From positions 1,459,001 to 1,523,000 of the forward strand of contig OZ037765.1 in NCBI GenBank assembly GCA_964035545.1: a stretch of DNA of 64,000 bases, in the 5' to 3' direction. Of this stretch, positions 26,750 through 41,813 are shown piece by piece. How positions within the stretch are numbered: position 1 is the stretch's first letter; each line of letters opens with the position of its first letter. The position numbers were made by a program, and so were the translations under genes. The stretch comes from Bugula neritina. Its lineage: Eukaryota; Bryozoa; Gymnolaemata; Cheilostomatida; Bugulidae. The notes under the pieces are model-generated. The model was not told the DNA's origin. It saw only the letters and a list, made by a program, of their open reading frames with translations, and searched no databases.

Positions 26750-26866
26750 TCAACTCATGCAAGTTTATAATCACCATCCCTGTGAGAAACCCCTGATGGA
26801 AGGTTTTTTGTTAAAGCAAGCTGAGGACTTATTCAGATGAGGCACAGGAGCAATTATGACACATTT
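26750..26866 (-). mobile_element. Truncated SINE copy (tail only)
   Basis: It matches the 3' part of the SINE at 24.2-24.4 kb (gtttataatcaccatccctgtgagaaacccctgat, then gaggacttattcagatgaggcacag). The tRNA-like head is missing. Confidence 0.75.
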
Positions 26867-27527
26867 CTAGTCAAACAAAAGCTACAATTTATACCAACTA
26901 ATGTAAAAGATGAAAGCACTATAGTAGCAATGTTTGAGTACATGTATGTTATAGCATAAGAAAAATAAAAGCTTAGCATTTTTATATTCTGAACTATACA
27001 AAGCCCCTATTAAAGGACGCTTTCGGATTCCCTAATAGTAAAGAATTTGAAAGCGGCCTAAGTCAATCTATCAGAAACAAAAATTGTGGTAATAACTGCT
27101 TCTGGCATACGCTGAAAAACCTCACAATAAGCAGTCATACCTTGGCTATACAGAAGTAGTAAAGCTGAACAGTCAATATATATACATACTGTCACACAGC
27201 TTTCATACAACTTAAAGCACTTTATATACAGGAGAGCATAACTCTCCCAGTGAAGTGCCATCTTCACCTCATTATTCATTTCACAGCACATAACATAAGT
27301 TGAGAAATAGCAGAATAAGTAAATAAATAAATAAAGAATAAGTAATGTTACAAATTTTAGATCATCATCAACTGTATTACTGACCTGCTTGCAATAGTAA
27401 CTTTGTATCTATAACAGCAAGTTAAATATGTTGGTAAGTAAAAATAAAAACATGGAAATATAATTTAGACACTGCATGTACCTTAACTTAGGATGGCTTA
27501 AGAAAGTTTCAACCTCGGTGTTTTCAG

Positions 27528-27605
27528 ATATACCCTCTAATTCATCTGCAGATATACTCTTTAAATCATCTGCATATATATACTCTTTAAATCATCTGCA
27601 GATAG
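27528..27605 (+). repeat. Short tandem repeat, about 3 imperfect units
   Basis: Units of about 24-28 bases containing actctttaaatcatctgcag recur three times with small indels. Confidence 0.7.
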
Positions 27606-28532
27606 CTTCTCTGACTCATGCCTGTAGATTACCTCTTTACATCAGCTCCATAATACTTGATTCACACAGAGTTAAGAGGGGAGCACACTTATGTAGATAT
27701 TTCCACAAAATTAGATACAATACACCAAGCCAAAAGCTCATTGCTTTTTACTTTGTGACCAACAATCTAAAATGCTTGGATCACATTTTTTCTTTCCATT
27801 GTCTAAAAAGACTCAAATTTGTTATCATAACGTTATTGGAGTTAAAATAGTATTCCAAAATTATTAAGTTTAAATAGCACTATAGTTGCTATTTTAGTTT
27901 TGAATGAGTTTTTGTAAAGTTTCAGTATTAAAATTCACTAATAATCTGTTCATATAACAGGATTTTCTCTATTATTGTTCTAACTTTACCACGTCTAATA
28001 AAAGCAGTGCTATGTATACCAGCTTCTTGTTTGAGCATGTTACAGTCCTACACCCTCAATAGTTATTATATAGGGTACCTTGGCCAACATATATACATAT
28101 CACGTTATCACTGACTGACGGTGTATGTTAGTTTAGAATGCAACTGTACATTCACACCCCAGCTGTCCCATATCTCTAGTTTCTCACACTTTGCTTTGGT
28201 AGACTTTTGAGTTGATTCACTTTGAGTTCTAAATCTAAGTACGCATAGTTGAGTGAAACATGGCCAGACTAGCAGGTACTCCTGTAGCACTTCTAGACTA
28301 CTAATTGCCTTACTTATTTTGTTGATTAATTTTGTTATTCTTTTATTACTTTAATCTTATTTACTTAGAGTTGTTATTCTTTTCTTACATTTATTCTTTG
28401 AAGAATTTTTTCCCTGTAATATATTATATATAGAAACAATAAAAGTTTTCAAAGATTTTCTGGTTACGTGTGAAATAAATATTGTATTCTTTGCTATCAT
28501 TATTTTGCTTTACCAAAGCAATTAGTACGCGA

Positions 28533-31682
<3,150 letters not shown>

Positions 31683-31728
31683 ACTGTGTAAACTAACAAC
31701 CTGCTTAGTTTTTAATTCTATTCATATT

Positions 31729-31734
31729 AATAAA
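31729..31734 (+). other. Polyadenylation signal of the collagen gene
   Basis: AATAAA lies 47 bases after the collagen stop codon and is the first hexamer downstream, at the expected distance for a short 3' UTR. Confidence 0.65.
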
Positions 31735-31795
31735 ATTTATTATATTGACTTATCTTCAAAAAACTGTCAATGGTATAGTATATAATAGTAACAGT

Positions 31796-31872
31796 GGTCC
31801 CAGTAGTGTAATGGTTTATAGTGTGCGTGCTCGCATGCCGGAGGTCTCAGGTTCTGAATCGCAGTGGGAGCA
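31796..31872 (+). mobile_element. tRNA-like sequence (tRNA pseudogene or SINE head)
   Basis: ggtcccagtagtgtaatggt supplies an A-box-like segment, and ggttctgaatc lies at the B-box position. The ends (GGTCCCA and TGGGAGC) can pair with one mismatch. The B-box and stems deviate from a working tRNA, so a pseudogene or a SINE head is more likely than a functional tRNA. It is not obviously the same head as the SINE at 24.2 kb. Confidence 0.55.
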
Positions 31873-31879
31873 AAAGTTC

Positions 31880-33100
31880 TATAGTAGCAAGTTTAGTAAA
31901 TTTATTAAATTAAACTTTAGTATACTGATTGCATATTTTGTCAGCTAACTTTTGGAGTGAAGCTTTTATACCAACACGCCGCCCTTTGTTTATTACATAC
32001 CATTATAATGCTCCCTTTAGAGCAAGGACTAAAACAAATACTAAAAATGATATCATGCATGATGCTATATAAAGCTTGGAAACAGGTTTACTGCACTTGA
32101 GAAGTTTAATCAATGTCTAAAATTTTAGTCTATATAAGTACTTGAGAATTTTATAAAATATAATTTGGGTTTTTTACCCATAAATCTCAAATATAAATAC
32201 TTCTATAATTGTGTCAGCTTTTCTGTTATCCCATTAAAAAGTCTCAAAACTTCCATTATGCTGCATCATAAACTTTGAGTAAATTTATAGCAAATATTTG
32301 GAGCATCAGTGTATGCAGTATTATGCAAACATTCATTCTTTTAATGCTATTATCAAGTCAAGTTTTAAATCTGTATCTAATATAAACTCTTAAATTATCA
32401 AATAATTATATATATTTAGTTTTGTACTACAAATGTAGTTTACATTTTAATTCATTGCAATATAATTATATCAAATTAAGATGTGGGTGCATCATTTTAG
32501 ATTATTTTGTATCTAAAAGTAAAAAAAGATACTATGACATTCACATCGCCTTGAAGCACATTTGTGAGTCACATTCATGTGTAGTTACTCTATGTTTTAA
32601 GTTCTATAATATTTGCAAAACTGAAAATTCCAAATCATATAATATTATTCGCAAATTCTACAAGCTGCTAACACATAAACTTACATAATAAATGAAGCTA
32701 TACTTGAAAATTACTTAGCTACTAGCTTTCCAGGATGGGTACTCAAAGCAATTTCAATTATGCAAAACTTTGTTTTTATAAAACTACTGCAGCAATATTA
32801 AGCTTAAATATATTCAACGACAAATAAGCAAACATAATTTTTTCAATTGCTAATCTTTTTTAATTTAAAGAAACTCTGCTTTAGTAAAGAAACACATGAA
32901 TTTATTGTTTAACTTATAGAAATATTATTCTAATCATAGCAGCATGTGGTACATAATACTATGTTGTTAGTTGTTACCAGACACAAGCAATGCTAGATGT
33001 TGATGCTGATGTACATATAATATGATAAACTTCTTCAATAAACCAAAAGCTATAAATAGTTTCTTAGTTCTATATTTATAACAAAATGTATTTAGAAAAT
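31880..33100. other. Intergenic AT-rich sequence, nothing recognised
   Basis: It lies between the convergent 3' ends of the collagen gene (+) and the small Thr-rich gene (-). The AT-rich open frame at 32422-32688 has no start context, splice context or compositional sign of coding. Confidence 0.55.
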
Positions 33101-34116
33101 TTAAACTCTTATTAATAATAGCAGCAAGCTAAAGCACATTAAAGCAATCGTGATGTCACTAGAGGGCATGGCTCCAGCTGTCGTGGTCACAGCACCTGCT
33201 GTTGTTGTCACAAAACTTGTTGTTGTACTTACTGCGGCAGTTGTTGTAGTTGCTGCAGGAGTTGTTGTAGTTGCTGCAGGAGTTGTTGTAGTTGCTGCAG
33301 GAGTTGTTGTAGTTGCTGCGGCATTTGTTGTAGTTGCTGCAGCTTTTATCGTAGCATGTGAGTAGTGAGGGAGAGCTAGCATTGACAAATAGCCACTAGT
33401 CAAGAAAGTAGCCAGAGGGCTGGTGAAATGTCCTCTCATTCTAATTAGCTGATGACTCATCCACAGCAAGCTCAAATCATGTACAATCTTCTCACTAAAA
33501 ATTATTATCAAACATTTGTTCTATGTCATTAAACACATCAAACTGCCAGTTAAATAAACTAACATTATTCAGGATATCATTAGTAATTTTAAGAAAATAC
33601 ATATTCAATGTTCAGTATACAAAACCAGCACATATTTTGCAGTAGCGTTTGAAAGGCAAATAACACAAACTTTATTGGAGAAGAATCAATTTCTGTTTTC
33701 AGTTGCTTGTCCTCGAAACCATGCATAGCAAAATCTGCATAACAACAATCTTCCATGTTCAGATCCTCTATAAAATAACAAAACAGTAAACATTTTAGGC
33801 TTAAAGACAGTCCAAGCTTATTAAATGCATAATAATATATAAATAATAATAACATGAAAATTAGTGATTGTTGTAAACTTTTTTACATTAATTAATAATT
33901 GCCCAAAGAAATGTTTTCATAAAATTAACATTTTTTAAGTTTCGACACCACAGTATAGAAGTGCAGCAGCTTACCAGAAAGAGGCTGAGGATCATAAGAG
34001 TTACCTGTTTCTATAGAAACTTCAAGCAGTTTGTCCAATAAACCTTGTTTGGGTGCACATCCCCCAACTGAGCAGACGACTCCCAAGGTTATTATCACTG
34101 CCAGCTTGTACATCAT
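33101..34116 (-). CDS. Small secreted Thr/Ala-rich protein with GPI-type tail, 210 aa
   Basis: Exons: 34116-33975, 33767-33671, 33494-33101, phases 1 and 2, stop at 33101. Residues 1-20 are a signal peptide (MMYKLAVIITLGVVCSVGGC). About 100 residues of unrecognised globular sequence follow (ETGNSYDPQPLSGEDLNMED, then HDLSLLWMSHQLIRMRGHF). Next comes a stalk of AATTTTP units at ~121-190, likely O-glycosylated. The end is a hydrophobic tail (ITIALMCFSLLLLLIRV) preceded by small residues (GAMPSSD), typical of a GPI-attachment signal. The plan matches the giant Reeler-mucin at 49-62 kb in miniature. The second donor (AAA|GTTTGT) is the least certain join. Confidence 0.7.
33237..33345 (-). repeat. 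21-bp coding tandem repeat (Thr/Ala/Pro stalk)
   Basis: About four near-identical 21-base units (on the + strand gttgttgtagttgctgcagg) encode AATTTTP heptads in the last exon of the small GPI-type protein. The unit is a multiple of three, so copy-number change would keep the frame. Confidence 0.85.
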
Positions 34117-34850
34117 GAGCAGTTCTTCTCAATACATTTACTTCAGCAAGGCTTCAGCCAAAGAATGACCGAATGATGCGTTGATGAGCCCAAGCATACC
34201 ATTAGCTTTTTATTAGAAGCATAAACTATAACTGCGGTGGTTTTGAACACTATCATAGCATCGGTATGCTTCATGCTTATTAGTTGATGTTGCGTACCAA
34301 ACTTTATTTTTAGCGGAATGATTTGTACCCTCAGCTGTTGTATATGTTACTTAGTCATATATACCAGATATGTTGATTATACTCATTGATGCAATGATTC
34401 TGATAAATATATATTGCATACTATATATATTATATGTTTTTACTGATTTATTATACTTGCAAAAGAAGTCATTTATCTTATTGTGTCTAGCTGATAAACA
34501 GAGATTTATTTCGTAGCATCTCTTGACTTAAATGTTGTCTAAAACTTGATAATAGTTGAAAAATATATTAAAACATTTACATAGCATATTTATTATTTTA
34601 ATTAGTTTATAAATGATAATAAAAATTAGATGCTTCCCGATACAATCTCACAACATGTATACATATAAAATTTTTGCTAATAAAGATTTTTGTATAATAC
34701 ATGACTAAAACTCTGTCAGATTGTCACTAAAGGGGGAGGGGAGGATAATTGATAAAACAGCTCAATAAGGAGCTCTTGAGTTATCAGACTTGATAATAAT
34801 TATGGCAATTGTATATCATTGAAGCTCTGAAAATAACACATTGTTTGAGT

Positions 34851-37800
34851 CTATAACAAGTCAACATCATTTGAACGAATTCGAGTAGTTAACCATGTAC
34901 TTCTCATCTGCCAGTAGTACCATCTGAATACTGTTTCTAGGCAATCATCACCTTTTCCAATTTTCTCAGCAGTCTAAAAATAAAATATAATATATAATTT
35001 ACTAAAGCACTATTAGATTTTAGAATTACAATAAAACGTAATACCTTTTACATATTGGTTATAAAACATTCACTTGAATATAGCTAAGCGCTTAGTAGAG
35101 AAGTTTATCTTGCTGTAATGGTCAAAGTAATTTCAAAAGACACAAATATGATGTAGAATATTGGTCGCTGCCCAATACAGCTATTACGCAATAACATTAA
35201 GAGTATTGATTAGAAAGTTTCATTCATTAATTACTTACCATTCTGCCTCGCCTTGCATTTTCTGGATCAATTAGTTTGAAGTGTTCTTGTGACTCATCTT
35301 CAACATATGAGAGTTCTGTGCCAACTGAGATGGGGTAGTGGAAGGAAAAACATAAATTCTTTTTACTATTTCTACAAGACACCAGATATAAATTCAAAAC
35401 CGGTTTAAAAACGCATTATACGCCAAAAAATAAAATTATGAAAGTTGAACATCAAAGAAATAATTTGAAAAGTTGAGCTAACTATATACAAATATACTGA
35501 ATACATATAAGTAGTATAATAGCAAAGAGTTAGCTGCAACATTCATCATTTCTATTTAAATGCTTGTTTAACTTTTGTGTGCTAAAACGTGGATGCGTTC
35601 CTCTGCAAAATATGTTATCAATATTTATGAGAAGATAACTTCAAAAACAATTTTAGAAGTTAGAATAGTTGCATATTATTTATGATAATAAACCTTAATA
35701 CATGCATATATTATGCATTTTCATAAATACTTATACATTCCTTCACATGATTATACAAGCCTCTATATACTTATACATGCTTATATATGCTTATACATGC
35801 TTATACTTACAGAAACACTGGAAATGACACATAGCAATCATCAAAGCCATAGTAAAATGACTTTATAAAACAGGTTGCTCCAAACGTCTCGGCTAAAATC
35901 ACAGTTATCACTGCTGCTAGAAATGGGGTAATTTGAGGATTATCTGCTCCTTCCTCCAGATTTGTTAAAAACTAAAAAATTGGAAATTGAAATAATTTTT
36001 TTATTATATTAAATAATTTTTAAATAGACTAAGAATAGTTTGCAGGGCTAAACATTTTTGTCATAACAGTTTAAAACTGGGTGATCAACTTTATAAAATG
36101 ACGTACGTAATTAAAATGTGAAATTACAATATCCATTATTTTCATGTTCATGTTTATCAAACCTGTACCTAACTTTTAACGAAATATTTAGTTATTTTGT
36201 TTCTGAGAATAACAGTTAAAACAAAATTCATTAATTCAAAAGTAGCATTAGGCTTTTTATTCATGGCTTTTCCATTATCAATTACAGCTACAAAATTAAA
36301 TCACTCAATAAATAAAAATTAAAAAGTACAGTTAACTTACCTCTTGAAAAAGATAGATATTTTTTTCATTAACATTTCCCAAATACTGATAAACTACAGA
36401 AATAATGCACTCCATGGTGTCACTGTTGGTTAGGGTGTATCTTGTACCTTGATCTGTAAAGTTATAGGAACATTTCATAAGCACCAACTAAAATATTATT
36501 CTATATGATTTAAAAATCGAATCATAATATAACAAAGCAACTTACTTGAAATTTTATCCTCAACTGATTTGTCCACTTTAGACTTTAAAAGTTCATATTT
36601 ATCATAAAGCTCTCTGTCACTCAGGTTGTTCTCTTTACATCTATCTTCTATGAGTAGCACACCTAAATCAAACATTGCCGTAAATTTAGCTGTTGAAGAA
36701 ATTTTAGCAACTGCTTTGAAAATATCATCCTTTTTTATTTCACAAATTAAAGTGTATAAGCACAATTAAACATGTAAAATATGCAAAATTAAGAGACCAG
36801 CTTTTTATCATTGTGCAAAATTTAAATGTTAAATTTCTCAATAATCTAACTTTGAATTTTTTTGAAAGATTGTTGATGCTGTTAAAAAATAGATCACACA
36901 CTCTCTGTTTTTCATGTATAAATCTTAACTGCTGTTTCAAACCGAACTTCTGCAATGAGCATGTCTACAATTAAGCTTTGCAATTTCAAACTATTTATTG
37001 TCTCCTAATAATTGCATGAAATTATGCAACTATCCAAAGTGTGTATACTGTTTACTAAAGGTGTTGTAGCCAATGAGCAAGCTTACCTTTATGCAGAGGA
37101 AGTTTAAATGCTTCCTGATTTTTATACATGGCCTTAACACTTTGTAGTTTCAATGCTCTGGACAGCTGTTGACTCAACTCCCTCTCCTGGGGGGAAGATT
37201 TGCTGAAATAAAAATCAAAAAATATTCACAAACGTGCAAAGTGCAAAAAGATGCACTTTATTTATAATGTAAACCTCAAGATTTACAATCTTTACCAGTA
37301 TGAATTTACTCTTATACGTTTATGGGACTTTACATAATCTATGCTACAGAAAAATAAACTATTAGGCTACTAGGTGTTACATCATTTATAAACATTTTAA
37401 TTTGCATATCGCATCTTATATAAACTGTATTTTTCCAGTGGTCTTATTTTATGCTATATATTCAGCTAATATTAACATAATATAACATTATGTGTTTAGT
37501 ACGTGAAGATACCAATAGAGTAAAAAGTGGACAACTCCTGATATCAATGTTCTCAGTGAAATTAAAGCATATCTATGTGCATTACCCACCTTCCTTCCTG
37601 GCTCCTTTCATAAAGCTCATCGGCTAAGCAATGCCCTTCAACATTGTCTTCTGATAGGACAAGATTCTGAGATCCTGGCCCCAGAACATTGATTATGTCT
37701 GTTACGCTAGATGACTCATTTTCTTTCTTTAACCTATTTATAGCTTCATCAACTCTTTTTATTTGATCTTTTCTAGTTTCAAAAACTTGTTTCCAGCAAT

Positions 37801-39063
37801 CTGTACTCTTAACATTACAATGTGGCCACCTGTAAAACCAATACTCATTTTAGTCATTAAAACAAATCTGGTTGGAAAATGCTGAAAACTATCTATAAGA
37901 ACTAATATAATAGATACAGAAATTTTTATGATAAAGTTTTTATTCTTAAAAGGAAAAATTATCTGTAAGCATTATGATTCATTTCAAACTTTCAATGCAT
38001 GCTTTTTAGTTTTAGTGTAGCTAACAAGGAAAAGGATGAAAACTGTTAAAAGTAAGAATAACCAAATATCGCAGCTGAAATTCATGTTTGCACTTTTTGT
38101 AATCGAAAATAATAAAAATAAAGTTACAAAACTAAATTCTATTCACATCTGTATTAAAGTAACTACAACTACTAGTTGCAACATCAAACTGGATTGTCAT
38201 GTCATTACCTTAGTAATTTAGACTTAGATACAATAATTATTATGGCAATTTTGAGGCTGGAGATATCATAAACTACAGATAAAAAGATTTACTATAATAT
38301 TTTGCAACATTTCTAAATTTTTCAGATTTTGTTATATAATGTATCACCAAACTTAGTTTTATCAAATCTCAAAAAAATTTTGATGCAATTTTATTAAGAG
38401 ACCCACTATTAAATTATATAAATAAAATGATAATAATAGGATATACATGTTACTTACTATAGGTAAATGCAATTATAAGAAAAAAATTTCATTATTTATA
38501 TATGTTTTTATAAGTGATTGTGCAAACTAATTCAAAGAATAAATATTTAAACATTAATTGGTTTGAGTATTTTTTGAAAATTATTGAAAGCTAAATTTAG
38601 TTTAAACTTGCCTAATAAGTATCTGCTAATCTCTGAAGCTATGGAATTGTGTAAATTAAATCAAGGACACCGTTAAAATAAAATATTTAAAAAAATCTTT
38701 ACTTTTTAGTTTTGCACTAACTTATTGAATATAAACATCCAATAGTTAACTTGTAATTTTTAAAATTGGCTGCCATTTGTCATTACGTTAGAAATTAAGG
38801 CACAGTTCAGAAATATGCTATTAAAAAAGAAGTATTATATAAATCTTCAAGTCTTTAAGTTTAGGTAAAAGGTTGTGAGTTTAGAAAATGATTGATATTA
38901 TTACTTACCTATTGAGGAACTTTTTCTTTAGGTGGTTGTTTCCATTCTCAACCAAGTCATACGCTCTGACACACGTGAACTTGAAATTTAACAAGTCAGT
39001 TTTTGTTAAACCGAAATCTCCAAATAAGATGTAGTCCAGTATTTCAGCAGGTAGGGTTTCCAT
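34851..39063 (-). CDS. F-box protein, FBXO21-like (F-box + SirB1/transglutaminase-like region)
   Basis: Exons: 39063-38909, 37829-37590, 37202-37087, 36710-36546, 36453-36341, 35971-35811, tentative 35602-35541, 35324-35239, 34973-34851 (TAG). The total is about 406 aa. The F-box is residues ~1-45 (METLPAEILDYILFGDFGLT). The RWP after it, the charged helical stretch, LGVLLIEDRCKENNLSDREL and the IISVVYQYLGNVNEKNIYLF segment follow the order of FBXO21, a substrate receptor for SCF ubiquitin ligases. The protein is shorter than FBXO21. The C-terminal hemimethylated-DNA-binding (YccV-like) domain is not found, and the tail ends in RSTWLTTRIRSNDVDLL. The start of exon 4 is uncertain (36710 or 36689), and the join from 35811 to 35324 needs the extra small exon to keep phase. 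Confidence 0.65.
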
Positions 39064-41813
39064 GGAGCTGAGTTGGTTGCTGACTTCTCTTCCAGAAGAA
39101 CTGAACTGAACTGCTTTCGAGCTGCTTTTATAGGTGGCCGATTACATAATAATACTCTTAGTGCAGGTTGTACAGAACAAAGACATTCTCCAAGGTTCAT
39201 GTTGTGTAATTATACTTTATTGTTAGCATTGAAAATGAACCAACGAATTAAATATTGGACACACTTGTTTAGGTGTATCCAGTCATCAACAATAGATTGA
39301 GCATCAGCAGTAAAATTTCCTTGAACAATTAATAGAGAATGAAACTGTTTCCAAAAGTAGTATTTAAAGTGAAGCCAGTACATTTTACTCCCAAAAGACT
39401 ATAATTATGATGTAATCTCCTGCCACAAGTGGTGTACTGGTGTTAGATAATTATATACTTATTACAGCTTATTTCACATTATGATCTCCTTCACCATCTG
39501 GTCACCTTACTCCGAATATCAAATCTAAAATTTATAATTTATTACTTCTATAAAATCATAGCATACATTCTGGCTATACTGAACATGGACAAAAATCATT
39601 ACATACTGCCAACAAAGTGTTAGATTTTACATGAATTTAGAAAATATTTTTACAAATTTTGATAGAAATATAGCACCTATAACAATGCAATACGTATGAT
39701 TTGATTTATAATTTAGTACGCATAAGAATATAGTGCACAATGTGATTTAAAATACAAGAGATTTTATTTGCTATGACTATGTAAAATATATCAACTAAAT
39801 TTTTTCTTTTAACTTTCATTAAAAATCTACAGCACTGGAAAGCCATAATGCAATTAATATTTCTCCAGCAGCAAGCATAAACATGCAACGTAGGTACTTA
39901 GCATGGTAAAACAAATATTTATATCTTATTGCATAACTGTTTTGTATAACTGCTTGAAATAAACCACTGTAATAAAATTTGATAGTTTGCATTCTTTAGT
40001 CATCTTTAACTAATTTGATTTCTAAACAAGGATATTAAATTATCTAAATTATTTAGAGCCAAACTTCATACATATAATATTTACATCTTTTGAGCTTCTC
40101 CATTGCTTCACTGCTGCTTCATTTGCTTATGTAAATATTATATAATAGTATTCAGAGTCCATGAAAACAGCATAGAAGTGATAATTGAGACCAGTAGCTG
40201 ATAAGTTTTATATTAAAGCTTTTACTTGAACCACAGAAGCCTAATTTAGGGCTTTTGAAAGCTTTTCAATCTACCACTGATCAAGTCATAACTAAATACC
40301 GACATCTACAAGGCTTTGTCATTCTATTTGATTATGGTTTCGAATTGTGGCTGGTCAATACGAAAAGATAACTCACGAAAATCGTCACACGAATTTCGTG
40401 TGATTCTCACGATCGTGTGGCCAGGCCAGTAACAGCAAAAGGCAATCCGGTAAAATTTCTCAGCCAGATTGAATTTTTGACTGAAAATCATGAAAGTATA
40501 AACCAGCTTTTAGACCTAGTATTCTATAATTTATTTGATCAAGTTAGTAGCGTCAAATGTAGCAGCATAATGCTATTGGATTTGCATATTCAGTATTGTT
40601 GATACTAGAATAGCTTGAGTGACTCATTTTGGTTTCTATATTGTAGAGTTGTCTTCTTATATTAATTGACGATTAACTGCATGCTATGGTTTGATTTGAC
40701 TCACGCCAAGCTTTTCCTTAGCTACATGCATCTGCTTGTAATCTAATTTTGAACATTGCTAAGTTGAAAAAATTTCTATTCACTCATTAGAAACTAAATT
40801 TCAATCGCCCTGCATGGTTTGAATTACCCGTGCCATTATTACCTGTGCCATTATTACCTGTGCCATTATTACCTGTGTCATTATTACCTGTACCATTTTT
40901 ACCTAAAATATATTTAGCTGTTTACCAGAGATTTGAGTTCTGGGAATAATACTACAGCTGTAAAACAGTCTAGTAGAATAACTGCTTCTGGGATCTCATT
41001 TTATTACTTGGGGTTCGAATAAACAAGTCAAGATATGTTAGAATAGTAAGCTGGTACTATATTACTGGTTTTGAATATTTCCTGCTCCAATTTGTTTACT
41101 GATGTAGGAATGTGTATTGTAAACTATAACAATTACTGTGTTTTATTGTGTTTTATTATAATAAAATAGACATTTTTCTCAAGGAAGTCAAATGCTAAAT
41201 ATTTGTTACATTCTTACACTTACCCACTTGTACTATTATATTTACTTCTGTAGCGTAGCTATTGGAGAAGAAACCCACAAACACCTTATAGCCATTTTAA
41301 TAACTACAAACTTGCTAACATTACATTTAAAGTCAATTACCTAATGTACAAGACTTTCAATGGTTGCCTTCTCCCTTTTCATAGAGAAATTTTATTTAAA
41401 TTAAAATGAAGCTTCATTAAATGTAAATAGTGTACACATTCAAAACATCAACATTCTCATCTACGTATTTTATACTGTTGTTAGTTTTATTTATTTTATA
41501 AATTTATTTTATTGAATAATCAAATATTTATCAAACTAATGAAAGAAAAACATGTGAACAATATCTAGAAAGCTAAAATATTAAAATATCAAGTAGATGT
41601 TATTGCAGTGGAAACGAAGCTGGTTTCAGTATATATATATAGAACAAGTACAAAAAGGTGTTTGCAAACTGCGTGAAAGTTGTTTGATAGGCTTTTTATG
41701 ATATAACTGGGCAGGTATGTGTAATATATTTGGAAGGTCCATGAGTCATAGTTGGCATATCTGTGAGCTCTATTTTCATCTCATCATGTAGTTGAATACA
41801 TAGTTTAGTTCTT
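39064..41813. other. Intergenic region, nothing coding recognised
   Basis: It lies between the F-box gene start and the 3' end of the Reeler-DOMON gene. It contains a short palindrome around 40384-40405 (cacacga / tcgtgtg, then cacgatcgtg) and the repeat at 40831-40906. The open frame at 40417-40602 has no supporting features. Confidence 0.5.
40831..40906 (-). repeat. Array of 15-bp units, relative of the 18.5-kb foldback element
   Basis: Five successive gccattattacctgt-like units. Read on the - strand they start ttttaggtaaaaatgg and continue as ggtaataatggcaca. Both the unit and the ttttaggtaaaa terminus match the left arm of the foldback at 18461-18540. Confidence 0.75.

Larger units (their letters stand above)
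26200..28532. other. Intergenic region between lipoxygenase (left) and collagen (right)
   Basis: The 5' ends of the divergently transcribed lipoxygenase (-) and collagen (+) genes face each other here. Contents seen: the SINE tail at 26750-26866 and a short tandem repeat at 27528-27605. Open frames at 27058-27291 and 27476-27850 lack splice context or family resemblance, and I do not call them genes. Confidence 0.5.

Noticed and set aside
27058-27850. Open frames between lipoxygenase and collagen genes
   Set aside because: No acceptor/donor context, compositional support or family resemblance.
31796-31872. Functional tRNA gene
   Set aside because: The B-box and stems deviate and one acceptor-stem pair mismatches; SINE head or tRNA pseudogene fits better.
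33150-33365. + strand frame rich in Val/Ala over 33.2-33.4 kb
   Set aside because: It is the antisense shadow of the Thr/Ala stalk of the small - strand gene, whose signal peptide, phases and tail are coherent.
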